Position numbers and translations under genes: made by a program. DNA of 64,000 nucleotides from Pseudomonas koreensis (GTDB lineage: Bacteria; Pseudomonadota; Gammaproteobacteria; Pseudomonadales; Pseudomonadaceae): assembly GCF_025447595.1 (NCBI RefSeq), contig NZ_JAOEJU010000003.1, positions 186,001-250,000 on the forward strand, in the 5' to 3' direction. Below are positions 1 to 8,378 of the stretch, in pieces (within the stretch, counting starts at the first letter, position 1; each line of letters begins with the position of its first letter). Below the pieces are notes generated by a model that ran no database searches, was not told where the DNA came from, and was given only the letters and a program-made list of their open reading frames with translations.

Positions 1-13
1 GTGATGTGAACTG

Positions 14-1114
14 CTACTTATCGGATTTGATGCTGGTCCATACCCGGGTCCGCACCCGCTCCAGTTTCTGTGGCAACGGTTGCACCACGTACAACTCCTT
101 CAAGGCCTCGCTGGTCGGTGTCAGGTTTGGATTGTCTGTGATTTCCTTGTTGATCAGCGGCAACGAATCCTTGTTGGCATTCGGATAGCCAAGGAAATCA
201 CTGATCGAAGCGATGACTTTAGGCTCGAGCAAGTTGTTGAGGAATTCGTGTGCCTCGTCGACGTTCTTCGCGCTCTTCGGAATGGCGAAGGTATCGAACC
301 AGATCGGCGCGCCGCCCTTGGGCAAACGCCAGTCGACCACTACGCCGTTTTTCGCCTCTTTGGCACGGTTGCCGAACTGATAAAAGCTGCCGGAATAACC
401 GATGGCCACGCAGATGTCGCCGTTGGCGATGTCGGTCATGTACTTGGCCGAGTTGAAGTAAGTCACGTAAGGACGAACCTTGAGCATCAGGTCCTTGGCT
501 TTCTCATAGTCGGCCGGGTTCTGGCTGTTGGGGTCCAGGCCCAGGTAATGCAGGGCCAGCGGCAGGATTTCCGAAGGTGAATCAAGCATCGCCACGCCGC
601 AGGATTTGAGCTTTTCCATGTTCTCGGGCTTGAACACCAGATCCCAACTGTCCACCGGCGCATTCTCGCCCAGCGCAGCCTTGACCTTGGCCGGATTGAA
701 ACCGATCAGCACCGTGCCGACCATGTAAGGCACGCCGTACTGGTTGCCGGGATCGTTGGCATCGAGCAACTTGAGCAACGTCGGGTCCTGGTGACTCCAG
801 TTCGGCAGTTTGGACTTGTCGAGTTTCTGGAACACACCGGCCTTGATCTGGGTTTCGAGGAACTGGTTCGACGGCACCACCAGGTCATAGCCAGAGTTAC
901 CGGTGAGCAGCTTGGCTTCCAGGGATTCGTTGGTGTCGAAGGTGTCCCAGGTCACTTTGATGTTGCTTTTGGCGGCGAAGTCCTTGGGCACCGACGGCAG
1001 GATGTAATCCGCCCAGTTGTATACCCGCAGTTCGCGCTGCTCGGCCTGTACGGCGCTGGCCAGCAGCGTCAGCCCACATACAGTGGCGCCCAGAATGCGT
1101 TTCATCGTGACCAT
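14..1114 (-). CDS. Polyamine-type ABC transporter periplasmic binding protein (PotF/SpuD-like)
   Basis: A 366-residue extracellular solute-binding protein of the spermidine/putrescine (PotD/PotF) family, which delivers polyamines to an ABC importer from the periplasm. A signal peptide is visible at residues 1-24, ending in ASAVQA. The mature start reads RELRVYNWADYI, the usual opening of this family, followed by the GYDLVVPS ligand-pocket segment. The start at 1114 is preferred because a GGGGA ribosome site lies 8-9 bases upstream; an ATG at 1105 is possible. No permease or ATPase is nearby, so either the rest of the transporter lies beyond the left edge or this is an orphan. The substrate cannot be fixed from the sequence alone. 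Confidence 0.88.
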   Translation of the reverse strand: MVTMKRILGATVCGLTLLASAVQAEQRELRVYNWADYILPSVPKDFAAKSNIKVTWDTFDTNESLEAKLLTGNSGYDLVVPSNQFLETQIKAGVFQKLDKSKLPNWSHQDPTLLKLLDANDPGNQYGVPYMVGTVLIGFNPAKVKAALGENAPVDSWDLVFKPENMEKLKSCGVAMLDSPSEILPLALHYLGLDPNSQNPADYEKAKDLMLKVRPYVTYFNSAKYMTDIANGDICVAIGYSGSFYQFGNRAKEAKNGVVVDWRLPKGGAPIWFDTFAIPKSAKNVDEAHEFLNNLLEPKVIASISDFLGYPNANKDSLPLINKEITDNPNLTPTSEALKELYVVQPLPQKLERVRTRVWTSIKSDK

Positions 1115-1319
1115 GTTGTGTTTCCCCGAATGCAGCGTGAGTCGATGGTTTTTATGTTCTGTACACGGCAGCGGCTTGCAAATCAGCCAAGGGCAAGGAA
1201 GGTGCAGCATTTAGTTGTGACTTTGATTCTTGCTGACAGCGTAGACGCAGCACAGTAGACGACTGGCCAAAAGGGGATCGAAATGGCCAACTTGCGTGAC
1301 CGCCGGGATGCGGAAACAA

Positions 1320-1346
1320 CAATGCCCGGCGAAGTGCCGGGCATTG
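1320..1346 (-). terminator. Intrinsic terminator after the first NCS1 permease
   Basis: An 11-bp perfect stem (CAATGCCCGGC with its complement) around a 5-base loop lies 20 bases past the permease stop. On the minus strand it is followed by a T-rich run. Confidence 0.7.
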
Positions 1347-1366
1347 TCTGAACAGCCTGCGAACGC

Positions 1367-2773
1367 TCAGTCGGTAAAACCCAACCGCGCCGCCCTGCTC
1401 TGCTGCGTCTGCCCACGGGTGGCGAGGCAGTAATACAGTGGGCATGTCACGATCAGCCCGACCAGCCACGACAGGTCCGCGCCTTCCACCAGATTGGCGT
1501 ACGGCCCGACATACAACGATGTGTTGGCGAACGGCAGTTGCACGATGATGCCGATGAAATAGGCAATGATCGCGTGCAGATTGAAACGACCGTAGATGCC
1601 ACCGTCAGCGCGAAAGATCGAGGCGATGTCGTAGTGACCGCGCTTGATCAGGTAGAAGTCGATCAGGTTGATCGACGCCCAGGGTACCAGCACCAGCAGC
1701 AACGCCAGAATCAAACCGATGAACTCGGAAATGAAATCCGCCGAAGCGCCCAGCGCCACCACACAGCAACCCGTCAACACAATGCTCGACAAGATCACTC
1801 GCACCTTGATGCTCGGCGTCCATTGGCTGGCGAACGTCTGGATCGAGGTGATGATCGACAGCACCGCGCCATACAGATTCAGCGCGTTGTGACTGATGAT
1901 ATTGAGCAGGAAAAGCACCATCAGAATCGGCCCCAGCCAACCGGTAGACTGCTTGACCGCCGCCATCGCTTCGGTGCCTTCCGGGGTCGCCAGCACCGCC
2001 ACCGCGCCGAACGTGAACGACAGAATCGTGCCCAGCGTGGCGCCCAGATAAGTGGCGATAAATGGCTTGCCGATCCCGATGTCCGCCGGCAGGTAACGGG
2101 AATAGTCGGATACATACGGTGAGAAACTGATCTGCCAGATGATTCCCAGCGATACCGTCGCCAGCCACCCGGACAGATTGAAACTGCCACGGGTGAAGAA
2201 GTCAGCCGGCAACTCGTGGGCAAAGATGTAGATGAACCCGGCCAGCAGCGCGCTGCCCATCACCCAGGTGCCGATGCGGTTGAGCGTATGAATGAAGTTG
2301 TAGCCGATCACGCCGATGGCTGTGGCACTCAGGGCACCGATCAAAATGCTCAATGGTGCCGGCACCGACGGCGCAATGCCGACGATGGACTTGCCGGCCA
2401 GCACAATGTTGGAGATGAAGAAACCGATGTAGATGATCGCCGCGAAGAACACGATCAGCAGCGCACCATAACGCCCGAACTGGCCACGACTCTGCACCAT
2501 TTGCGGAATGCCCATGCGCGGGCCTTGCGCCGACGCCAGGGCGATCACCACGCCGCCGATCATGTGCCCCAGCGCAATCGCCAGCAGCCCCCAGAACAGA
2601 TCGAGATGAAACACCTGAACCACCATGGCGCCGGTGACGATGGGCAGTGGCGCAATGTTGGTGCTGAACCAAAGGGTAAAAAGGTCGCGGGCCTTCCCGT
2701 GGCGTTCCGCGAGTGGGACGTAGTCGACCGTGTGATTCTCGATCAACGGATCTTGCCGGGACATCTGGGACAT
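1367..2773 (-). CDS. NCS1-family nucleobase:cation symporter (cytosine/purine permease type)
   Basis: A 468-residue inner-membrane permease with about 12 hydrophobic segments. The N-terminus VPLAERHGKARDLFTLWF and the following segment TNIAPLPIVTGA carry the conserved NCS1 signature. The family moves cytosine, purines, hydantoins or related heterocycles with H+ or Na+. It is divergent from a flavin reductase/luciferase-like monooxygenase pair, which suggests that it imports their substrate. A paralogue closely similar over its whole length lies at 10490-11905. The ribosome site is weak, and an in-frame ATG at 2764 is an alternative start. The exact ligand is not readable. Confidence 0.9.
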   Translation of the reverse strand: MSQMSRQDPLIENHTVDYVPLAERHGKARDLFTLWFSTNIAPLPIVTGAMVVQVFHLDLFWGLLAIALGHMIGGVVIALASAQGPRMGIPQMVQSRGQFGRYGALLIVFFAAIIYIGFFISNIVLAGKSIVGIAPSVPAPLSILIGALSATAIGVIGYNFIHTLNRIGTWVMGSALLAGFIYIFAHELPADFFTRGSFNLSGWLATVSLGIIWQISFSPYVSDYSRYLPADIGIGKPFIATYLGATLGTILSFTFGAVAVLATPEGTEAMAAVKQSTGWLGPILMVLFLLNIISHNALNLYGAVLSIITSIQTFASQWTPSIKVRVILSSIVLTGCCVVALGASADFISEFIGLILALLLVLVPWASINLIDFYLIKRGHYDIASIFRADGGIYGRFNLHAIIAYFIGIIVQLPFANTSLYVGPYANLVEGADLSWLVGLIVTCPLYYCLATRGQTQQSRAARLGFTD

Positions 2774-2863
2774 ATGAATGAACTCGATTGGGTCTGTTCT
2801 TATCGTTGTATGAAGCCAAACCGGAGGCGCTTCGTGGCCACCCCTCAGATGAAGACCATATTA

Positions 2864-2873
2864 TGGTATTCCA
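2864..2873. promoter_or_regulatory. Inverted repeat TGGTATTCCA in the divergent promoter region
   Basis: The 325-bp gap 2774-3098 between the divergent permease and flavin reductase holds no gene. It contains TGGTATTCCA here, overlapping a second palindrome CCATA-T-TATGG at 2856-2866. A matching CGGTATACCA lies at 3037-3046. Repeats of the form TGGTATACCA are typical of GntR-type operators, but no GntR gene is in the window, so the assignment is speculative. Confidence 0.35.
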
Positions 2874-3036
2874 ACATTTTCACAAGACTGATCCGCTGTT
2901 TGCGACGGCATCTGATCCGGCATCCTCACTGATAGGCCACGTTCACGACTATAGAAAAGCCCCGTAAATGCTGAGTTTCCGACGAATGCACCACGTTTAT
3001 CGTTTCACCAAAAAAGCACTTGCAATCGATGTATTA

Positions 3037-3046
3037 CGGTATACCA
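3037..3046. promoter_or_regulatory. Palindrome CGGTATACCA upstream of the flavin reductase
   Basis: An 8-bp perfect palindrome, GGTATACC, lies 53 bases before the flavin reductase start. It resembles the near-palindrome at 2864-2873, so the two may be paired operators for the divergent genes. This is inference from repeat structure only. Confidence 0.35.
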
Positions 3047-3098
3047 TCAGGCCAACAAACGAATAAAAACACGCTTCACCGCACTCGAGGATTGACCA

Positions 3099-3584
3099 AT
3101 GATCGATGCTGCCGTCTACAAACAAGTCATGGGCTCGTTCCCGTCCGGCGTTACCGTCATCACCACGCTGGATGACGACGGCCAGATCGTCGGCCTCACC
3201 GCCAGCGCGTTCAGTTCGCTGTCGATGGACCCGGCCCTGGTACTGTTCTGCCCCAACTACAGCTCCGACTCCTATCCCGTCCTGATCAAAAACAAACGCT
3301 TTGCCATTCACGTGCTGTCCGGCGGCCAGCAGAGCGAAGCCTACGCCTTCGCCCGCAAAGGCAAGGACAAGGCACAGGGCATCGAGTGGACGCTGAGCGA
3401 ACTGGGCAACCCGATTCTGGCGAACGCGACAGCTATCATCGAGTGTGAGCTGTGGCGCGAATACGAAGGCGGCGACCACGCGATCATGGTCGGCGCGGTG
3501 AAAAACCTCATCGTCCCTCAGCAGGACGCCGGCCCGCTGGTGTATTGCCACGGCAAGATGGGCGCCCTGCCCGCCTTCGCCTGA
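3099..3584 (+). CDS. Flavin reductase family protein (RutF/HpaC-like)
   Basis: A 161-residue flavin:NAD(P)H reductase of the HpaC/RutF split-barrel family. Such proteins supply reduced FMN or FAD to a partner monooxygenase. The typical opening FPSGVTVITTLDDDG is followed by the flavin-binding LTASAFSSLSMDPALVLFC, and the GDHAIMVGAV segment sits near the C-terminus. The ATG at 3099 has a GAGG site 9 bases upstream. A luciferase-like monooxygenase starts 67 bases downstream on the same strand, its natural partner in a two-component system. Confidence 0.9.
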   Translation: MIDAAVYKQVMGSFPSGVTVITTLDDDGQIVGLTASAFSSLSMDPALVLFCPNYSSDSYPVLIKNKRFAIHVLSGGQQSEAYAFARKGKDKAQGIEWTLSELGNPILANATAIIECELWREYEGGDHAIMVGAVKNLIVPQQDAGPLVYCHGKMGALPAFA

Positions 3585-3651
3585 TCCGCACGATTGCACT
3601 TAAACAGGCCGGCAAGCGACCGGCCGACCACAAGAGATTCGAGGTAGCGTC

Positions 3652-4695
3652 ATGAAATTTTCCCTGTTCGTACACATGGAACGCTGGGACGAAAGCGTCA
3701 GCCACCGTCAACTGTTCGAAGACCTGACCGAACTGACGCTGATGGCCGAGGCCGGTGGTTTCAGCACCGTGTGGATCGGCGAACACCACGCGATGGAATA
3801 CACCATCTCGCCGAGCCCGATGCCGCTGCTGGCCTACCTCGCGGCCAAGACCACCACCATTCACTTGGGCGCCGGCACCATCATCGCGCCGTTCTGGCAT
3901 CCGCTACGAGTCGCTGGTGAGTGCGCATTGCTCGACGTGATCAGCAATGGCCGGATGGAAGTTGGTCTGGCGCGCGGCGCCTACCAGGTGGAATTCGATC
4001 GCATGGCCGGCGGCATGCCCGCCTCATCTGGGGGCCAGGCGCTGCGGGAAATGGTCCCGGTAGTGCGCGCGCTGTGGCAAGGCGACTACGCTCACAACGG
4101 TGATATCTGGAAATTCCCCATTTCCACCAGCGTGCCGAAGCCGATTCAAAAGCCGAACCCGCCGATGTGGATCGCCGCCCGCGACCCGGACTCGCACAAC
4201 TTCGCCGTGGCCAACGGCTGCAACGTCATGGTCACGCCGTTGATGAAGGGCGACGAAGAAGTCCTCGACCTGAAGAACAAGTTCCAGACTGCGCTGGACA
4301 ACAACCCGGAGGTGCCGCGTCCACAATTGATGGTACTGCGTCATACCCACGTGCACTCGGCGGATGACCCGGACGGCTGGAAGGTGGGCGCTAAAGCCAT
4401 TTCACGTTTCTATCGCACGTTCGATGCGTGGTTCGGCAACAAGGAAACTCCGGTGAACGGCTTCCTCGCCCCGAGCCCGGAAGAGAAATTTGCAGGGCGG
4501 CCGGAGTTTGAGCTGGAGAGCCTGCACAAGACCGCCATGATCGGTACGCCGGAAGAAATCATTCCGCGGATCACGTACTACCAGGAACTGGGGGTGGATG
4601 AGTTCAGTTTCTGGTGCGACAACAGCTTGCCGCATGCGGAGAAGAAGAAGTCGCTGGAGCTGTTTATCAAGCATGTGGTGCCGGCGTTTCGTTAA
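3652..4695 (+). CDS. Luciferase-like (LLM) flavin-dependent monooxygenase
   Basis: A 347-residue TIM-barrel flavin monooxygenase of the bacterial luciferase-like family. It opens MKFSLFVHMERWDES and contains the family segments STVWIGEHH, LGAGTIIAPFWHPLR and NGRMEVGLARG, plus PPMWIAARDP. Enzymes of this type use reduced flavin from a separate reductase to hydroxylate or cleave substrates; RutA opens the uracil ring this way. The flavin reductase immediately upstream should supply reduced flavin. The nearby NCS1 permeases suggest a nitrogenous heterocycle as substrate, but this is contextual inference. A strong terminator follows at 4721. Confidence 0.9.
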   Translation: MKFSLFVHMERWDESVSHRQLFEDLTELTLMAEAGGFSTVWIGEHHAMEYTISPSPMPLLAYLAAKTTTIHLGAGTIIAPFWHPLRVAGECALLDVISNGRMEVGLARGAYQVEFDRMAGGMPASSGGQALREMVPVVRALWQGDYAHNGDIWKFPISTSVPKPIQKPNPPMWIAARDPDSHNFAVANGCNVMVTPLMKGDEEVLDLKNKFQTALDNNPEVPRPQLMVLRHTHVHSADDPDGWKVGAKAISRFYRTFDAWFGNKETPVNGFLAPSPEEKFAGRPEFELESLHKTAMIGTPEEIIPRITYYQELGVDEFSFWCDNSLPHAEKKKSLELFIKHVVPAFR

Positions 4696-4720
4696 ATACG
4701 CCAAGCGCCCCTGAATGCAG

Positions 4721-4756
4721 AGCGCCCCGAACAGAACGTCGGGGCGCTTTTTTTTC
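4721..4756 (+). terminator. Intrinsic terminator after the LLM monooxygenase
   Basis: A GC-rich 9-bp stem (AGCGCCCCG with CGGGGCGCT) is followed by eight T residues, 26 bases after the monooxygenase stop. It also sits 15 bases beyond the stop of the convergent HxlR gene. Confidence 0.85.
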
Positions 4757-4770
4757 GTCTGACGCAGGTG

Positions 4771-5217
4771 TCAGTAAGCAGTCGAAGTTGTCGCGATATC
4801 TTCCGGCGCCAAATGGCGACCATCGGCCGACAGCAGCTCAAGTTTTTTGATCGGCTGGCGCTTTTGCGCATCGACCATCACCGACCCGGGTTCGCCAGGC
4901 TCGAACATGAACTCCCCACCCCACTGCGACAACGCAACGATCACAGTTTGCAACGCCCGGCCCTTTTCAGTCAGCACGTACTCCTTGTAAGCGCTGCCAT
5001 CGGACGCCGGCACCAGGTGCAGGATGTCGCGCTCCACCAGCCCTTTGAGCCGGGTGCTCAGCATGTTCTTGGCAATCTCCAGGCTCTTCTCGAAATCGCT
5101 GAAACGACAAATGCCTTCCAGCGCATCGCGGATGATCAGCAGCGACCACCAGTCACCGATCAGGTCGAGTGTCCGGGCGATCGGGCAGGTATTGCCCGCA
5201 AGGCTTTTGCGCTTCAT
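4771..5217 (-). CDS. HxlR-family winged-helix transcriptional regulator
   Basis: A 148-residue HxlR/DUF24 regulator. Its opening NTCPIARTLDLIGDWWSLLIIRDA carries the conserved Cys near the N-terminus that often senses electrophiles or oxidants. The recognition-helix region KNMLSTRLKGLVERDIL and the wing YVLTEKGRAL follow. The ATG at 5217 is chosen because GGAG lies 9 bases upstream; the upstream TTG at 5235 has no better site. It is divergent from the alpha/beta hydrolase at 5399 across 181 bp, so that hydrolase is the likely target. Confidence 0.88.
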   Translation of the reverse strand: MKRKSLAGNTCPIARTLDLIGDWWSLLIIRDALEGICRFSDFEKSLEIAKNMLSTRLKGLVERDILHLVPASDGSAYKEYVLTEKGRALQTVIVALSQWGGEFMFEPGEPGSVMVDAQKRQPIKKLELLSADGRHLAPEDIATTSTAY

Positions 5218-5398
5218 TTCGGGTATCTCCGGCAAAACGGCAGGTTCAATGCGGTTGCATCTTACAACTCATGCCGCCAAACCGTTAACGCTTGCACCAC
5301 GAAACTTAGCACCTGCGTACAAGTGGCCAATGCCCGTTGTCGCGATAGTGAACGCTGCCATCACGGCATCCACGCAGGCCCATACCCAAGGAGTTTTC

Positions 5399-6217
5399 AT
5401 GAGCACATTCCAGACCCAAGACGGCACCGAGATCTATTTCAAGGACTGGGGCAGCGGCAAGCCCGTGCTGTTCAGCCACGGCTGGCCACTGGACGCTGAC
5501 ATGTGGGAATACCAGATGGAATACCTGAGCAGCCGTGGCTATCGCACCATCGCCTTCGACCGTCGCGGTTTCGGCCGTTCCGATCAGCCGTGGACCGGTT
5601 ACGACTACGACACCTTCGCCGATGACATCGCGCAACTGATCGAACACCTGGATCTGCGTGACGTGACCTTGGTCGGCTTCTCCATGGGCGGCGGCGATGT
5701 CAGCCGTTACATTGCACGCCACGGCAGCGAGCGCGTCGCCGGACTGGTGTTGCTGGGCGCGGTAACCCCGCTGTTCGGGCAGAAACCGGACTTTGCCGAA
5801 GGCGTCGACAAGTCGGTATTCGACGGGATCAAGGCCGGCCTGCTGAAGGACCGCGCGCAGTTCATCGCTGACTTCAACGCCCCGTTCTATGGCACCAATC
5901 AGGGCCAGAAAGTCTCCGATGGCGTGCTGACGCAAACCCTGAACATCGCCCTGCTGGCCTCGCTCAAAGGCACTGTGGATTGCGTCACCGCATTCTCGGA
6001 AACCGACTTCCGCCCGGACATGGCGAAAATCGATGTGCCGACGTTGGTGATTCACGGCGATGGCGACCAGATCGTTCCGTTCGAGACTACCGGCAAACAA
6101 GCGGCCGCGCAGATCAAGGGCGCCGAGTTGAAAGTCTACGCAGGCGCGCCACACGGCTTTGCGGTCACCCATGCACAGCAATTGAATGAAGACCTGCTGG
6201 CGTTTCTCGATCGCTGA
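5399..6217 (+). CDS. Alpha/beta hydrolase, non-haem chloroperoxidase/arylesterase type
   Basis: A 272-residue alpha/beta hydrolase of the cofactor-free haloperoxidase/esterase group. The start MSTFQTQDGTEIYFKDWG is preceded by AAGGAG. The oxyanion motif HGWPLDADMW, the nucleophile elbow GFSMGGGD with catalytic Ser near residue 95, the acid in VIHGDGDQIVP and the His in GAPHGFAVTH are all visible. Family members hydrolyse esters or lactones and show incidental perhydrolase activity. RutD in the uracil pathway belongs to the same superfamily but is a distinct group. The divergent HxlR gene probably controls it. Confidence 0.9.
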   Translation: MSTFQTQDGTEIYFKDWGSGKPVLFSHGWPLDADMWEYQMEYLSSRGYRTIAFDRRGFGRSDQPWTGYDYDTFADDIAQLIEHLDLRDVTLVGFSMGGGDVSRYIARHGSERVAGLVLLGAVTPLFGQKPDFAEGVDKSVFDGIKAGLLKDRAQFIADFNAPFYGTNQGQKVSDGVLTQTLNIALLASLKGTVDCVTAFSETDFRPDMAKIDVPTLVIHGDGDQIVPFETTGKQAAAQIKGAELKVYAGAPHGFAVTHAQQLNEDLLAFLDR

Positions 6218-6245
6218 GTCCTGCTGATCTGAACGCGCCTTGAAA

Positions 6246-6283
6246 AGGGCCGTCGACAACCCTGTCGGCGGTCCTTTTTTTCC
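6246..6283 (+). terminator. Intrinsic terminator after the alpha/beta hydrolase
   Basis: A 13-bp stem containing two G-U pairs, with a 4-base loop, is followed by a run of eight T residues. It lies 28 bases after the hydrolase stop. Confidence 0.85.
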
Positions 6284-6476
6284 TTGTCCCAGATTATGGT
6301 GCCAGGACGAAACCCCGTATTTACGGGCCTTTCAGGCCTCTGCATCACGTTTTTATCTTCACATGCCAGCTTAATAATATTTTACCGATAACCACCCCCT
6401 CCCTAGTCTGATCCCAAGCACAGAGAACAGGTCGACAGCGACCTGAATCCAACGGCCTCGTGAGAAGGGATCAGAG

Positions 6477-7784
6477 ATGACCACTGAAATAATAAAAACA
6501 GACACGCTTGTTGTCGGCGCCGGTCAAGCGGGTGTGGCCATGAGTGAACACCTGAGCAAACTCGGAGTGCCGCACCTGGTGCTGGAGCGCAACCGCGTTG
6601 CCGAACGCTGGCGCACCGGGCGCTGGGATTCGCTGGTGGCCAACGGTCCGGCGTGGCACGACCGGTTTCCGGGGATGGAATTCGATGACGTCGATCCGGA
6701 CGGTTTCGCCCACAAGGAGCGCGTCGCCGATTACTTCGAAGCCTATGCGAAGAAATTCAACGCGCCGATCCGCACCGGCGTGGACGTGAAGAGCGTGGTG
6801 CGCAATGTCGGTCGTCCGGGCTTCACCGTCGAGACATCCGAAGGCGTGATCGAAGCCGCCCGGGTTGTCGCTGCGACTGGCCCGTTCCAGCGTCCGGTGA
6901 TCCCGGCCATTGCGCCGAAGGATGAACGCCTGTTGCAGATTCACTCGGCCGACTACCGCAACCCGCAACAACTGCCGGCCGGCGCAGTGCTGGTGGTCGG
7001 TGCCGGTTCGTCGGGCGTGCAGATTGCCGATGAATTGCAGCGCTCGGGCAAGCAGGTTTACCTCTCGGTCGGCGCCCATGACCGCCCTCCTCGTGCTTAC
7101 CGCAATCGTGATTTCTGCTGGTGGCTCGGCGTGCTCGGCGAGTGGGATCAGGCCGCGATGAAACCCGGCCGCGAGCACGTGACCATCGCCGTCAGCGGCG
7201 CCCACGGCGGTCGCACCATCGATTTCCGTGGCCTGGCCCATCGCGGCATGACCCTGGTCGGCGTCACCGAATCGTTCAGCGACGGCGTGGTGACCTTCAA
7301 ACAGGACCTGCGCGACAACCTCAAGCGTGGCGACGAGAACTACCTCGCGCTGCTGGATGCCGCCGACGCCTACATCGAACGCAACGGCCTCGATCTGCCG
7401 CTGGAACCGGAAGCCCGTGAAACGTATCCGGATCCTGAATGTGTGAAAAACCCGCTGGCCGATCTCGATCTGGCCGCCGCCGGCATCACCTCGATCATCT
7501 GGGCCACCGGGTTTGCCGTGGACTATTCGTGGCTGAAAGTCGCCGCGTTCGACGACAACGGCAAGCCGCAACACCAGCGCGGCGTGTCCAGCGAAGCGGG
7601 CGTGTATTTCCTCGGTCTGCCGTGGCAGTCGCGACGCGGCTCGTCGTTCATCTGGGGCGTGTGGCATGACGCCAAACACGTGGCCGATCACATCGCCACC
7701 CAGCGCAAATACCTCGCTTATCGCGATGCCGAACAACGCGAAACCGCGCTGCACAACAACGCTGTCGACACCGTCGACGCTTGA
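6477..7784 (+). CDS. FAD-dependent monooxygenase (CzcO/flavin-containing monooxygenase type)
   Basis: A 435-residue class-B-like flavoprotein. The FAD-binding motif VVGAGQAGVAMSEHL lies near residue 15 and a second Rossmann motif, VVGAGSSGVQIADEL, near residue 180 should bind NAD(P)H. Between them is ATGPFQRPVIP, a typical linker, and IIWATGFAVDYSWL closes the FAD domain. Such enzymes N- or S-oxygenate or perform Baeyer-Villiger chemistry on small substrates. It begins the run FMO-RidA-DUF1028-ArgE-NCS1 on the plus strand, which looks like one catabolic unit. The substrate is unknown. Confidence 0.88.
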   Translation: MTTEIIKTDTLVVGAGQAGVAMSEHLSKLGVPHLVLERNRVAERWRTGRWDSLVANGPAWHDRFPGMEFDDVDPDGFAHKERVADYFEAYAKKFNAPIRTGVDVKSVVRNVGRPGFTVETSEGVIEAARVVAATGPFQRPVIPAIAPKDERLLQIHSADYRNPQQLPAGAVLVVGAGSSGVQIADELQRSGKQVYLSVGAHDRPPRAYRNRDFCWWLGVLGEWDQAAMKPGREHVTIAVSGAHGGRTIDFRGLAHRGMTLVGVTESFSDGVVTFKQDLRDNLKRGDENYLALLDAADAYIERNGLDLPLEPEARETYPDPECVKNPLADLDLAAAGITSIIWATGFAVDYSWLKVAAFDDNGKPQHQRGVSSEAGVYFLGLPWQSRRGSSFIWGVWHDAKHVADHIATQRKYLAYRDAEQRETALHNNAVDTVDA

Positions 7785-7842
7785 TTTCCCTCTTCCATAC
7801 CGGCGCCTGTCGCGCCGGGTTCGATTTCGTCAGGAGCCGCAC

Positions 7843-8259
7843 ATGAGTCAGCCAACCCACACCCGCATCCGCATGTTCAACACCAAGGACACTTACCCGA
7901 ACCAGACCCTGGACAACGATTTGTGCCAGGCCGTGCGTGCCGGCAACACCGTGTATGTCCGTGGTCAGGTCGGGACCAATTTCGACGGTGAACTGGTCGG
8001 CCTCGGCGACCCACGTGCGCAGACCGAACAGGCGATGCGCAACGTCAAGCAACTGCTCGAAGAGGCCGGCAGCGACCTGAGCCATATCGTCAAGACCACC
8101 ACTTACCTGATTGACCCGCGCTACCGCGAGCCGGTGTATCAGGAAGTCGGCAAATGGCTGAAGGGCGTGTTCCCGATTTCCACCGGGCTGGTGGTGTCGG
8201 CACTGGGTCAGCCGCAGTGGCTGATGGAAATCGATGTGGTGGCCGTGATCCCTGAATAA
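7843..8259 (+). CDS. RidA/YjgF-family protein (RutC-like)
   Basis: A 138-residue member of the RidA (YER057c/UK114) family, which typically hydrolyses reactive enamine/imine intermediates; RutC is the pathway version in uracil catabolism. Visible family features are the AVRAGNTVYVRGQVG segment, ARAQTEQA-like helix (DPRAQTEQAMRNVKQLL) and the KTTTYLIDPRYREPVY stretch. The catalytic Arg usual in the RidA subfamily is not obvious, so a divergent Rid subfamily is possible. The start at 7843 has CAGGAG six bases upstream. It lies 58 bases after the FAD monooxygenase. Confidence 0.88.
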   Translation: MSQPTHTRIRMFNTKDTYPNQTLDNDLCQAVRAGNTVYVRGQVGTNFDGELVGLGDPRAQTEQAMRNVKQLLEEAGSDLSHIVKTTTYLIDPRYREPVYQEVGKWLKGVFPISTGLVVSALGQPQWLMEIDVVAVIPE

Positions 8260-8281
8260 GTCGGCAGACCGAGTCGCGGCC

Positions 8282-8346
8282 ATCGCGAGCAGGCTCACTC
8301 CCACAGGGAAATGCGTTCCAAATGTGGGAGCGAGCCTGCTCGCGAT
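8282..8346. repeat. Pseudomonas REPIN (short form)
   Basis: Two inverted REP arms (ATCGCGAG...CTCCCACA and TGTGGGAG...CTCGCGAT) flank a short spacer, with one mismatch in the left arm. It sits between the RidA and DUF1028 genes, in the middle of an apparent operon. Confidence 0.85.
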
Positions 8347-8378
8347 GAGGCCAGCTCAGACAAACAAGGAGTAAAGAC

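Noticed and set aside
5304..5324. ACTT-N13-AAGT as an operator for the first HxlR gene
   Set aside because: Only four bases match on each side, and such short arms are expected by chance in a 181-bp gap.
5024..5398. N-terminal extension of the alpha/beta hydrolase upstream to 5024
   Set aside because: The frame is open but crosses the divergent HxlR gene. AAGGAG and the family's usual N-terminus place the start at 5399.
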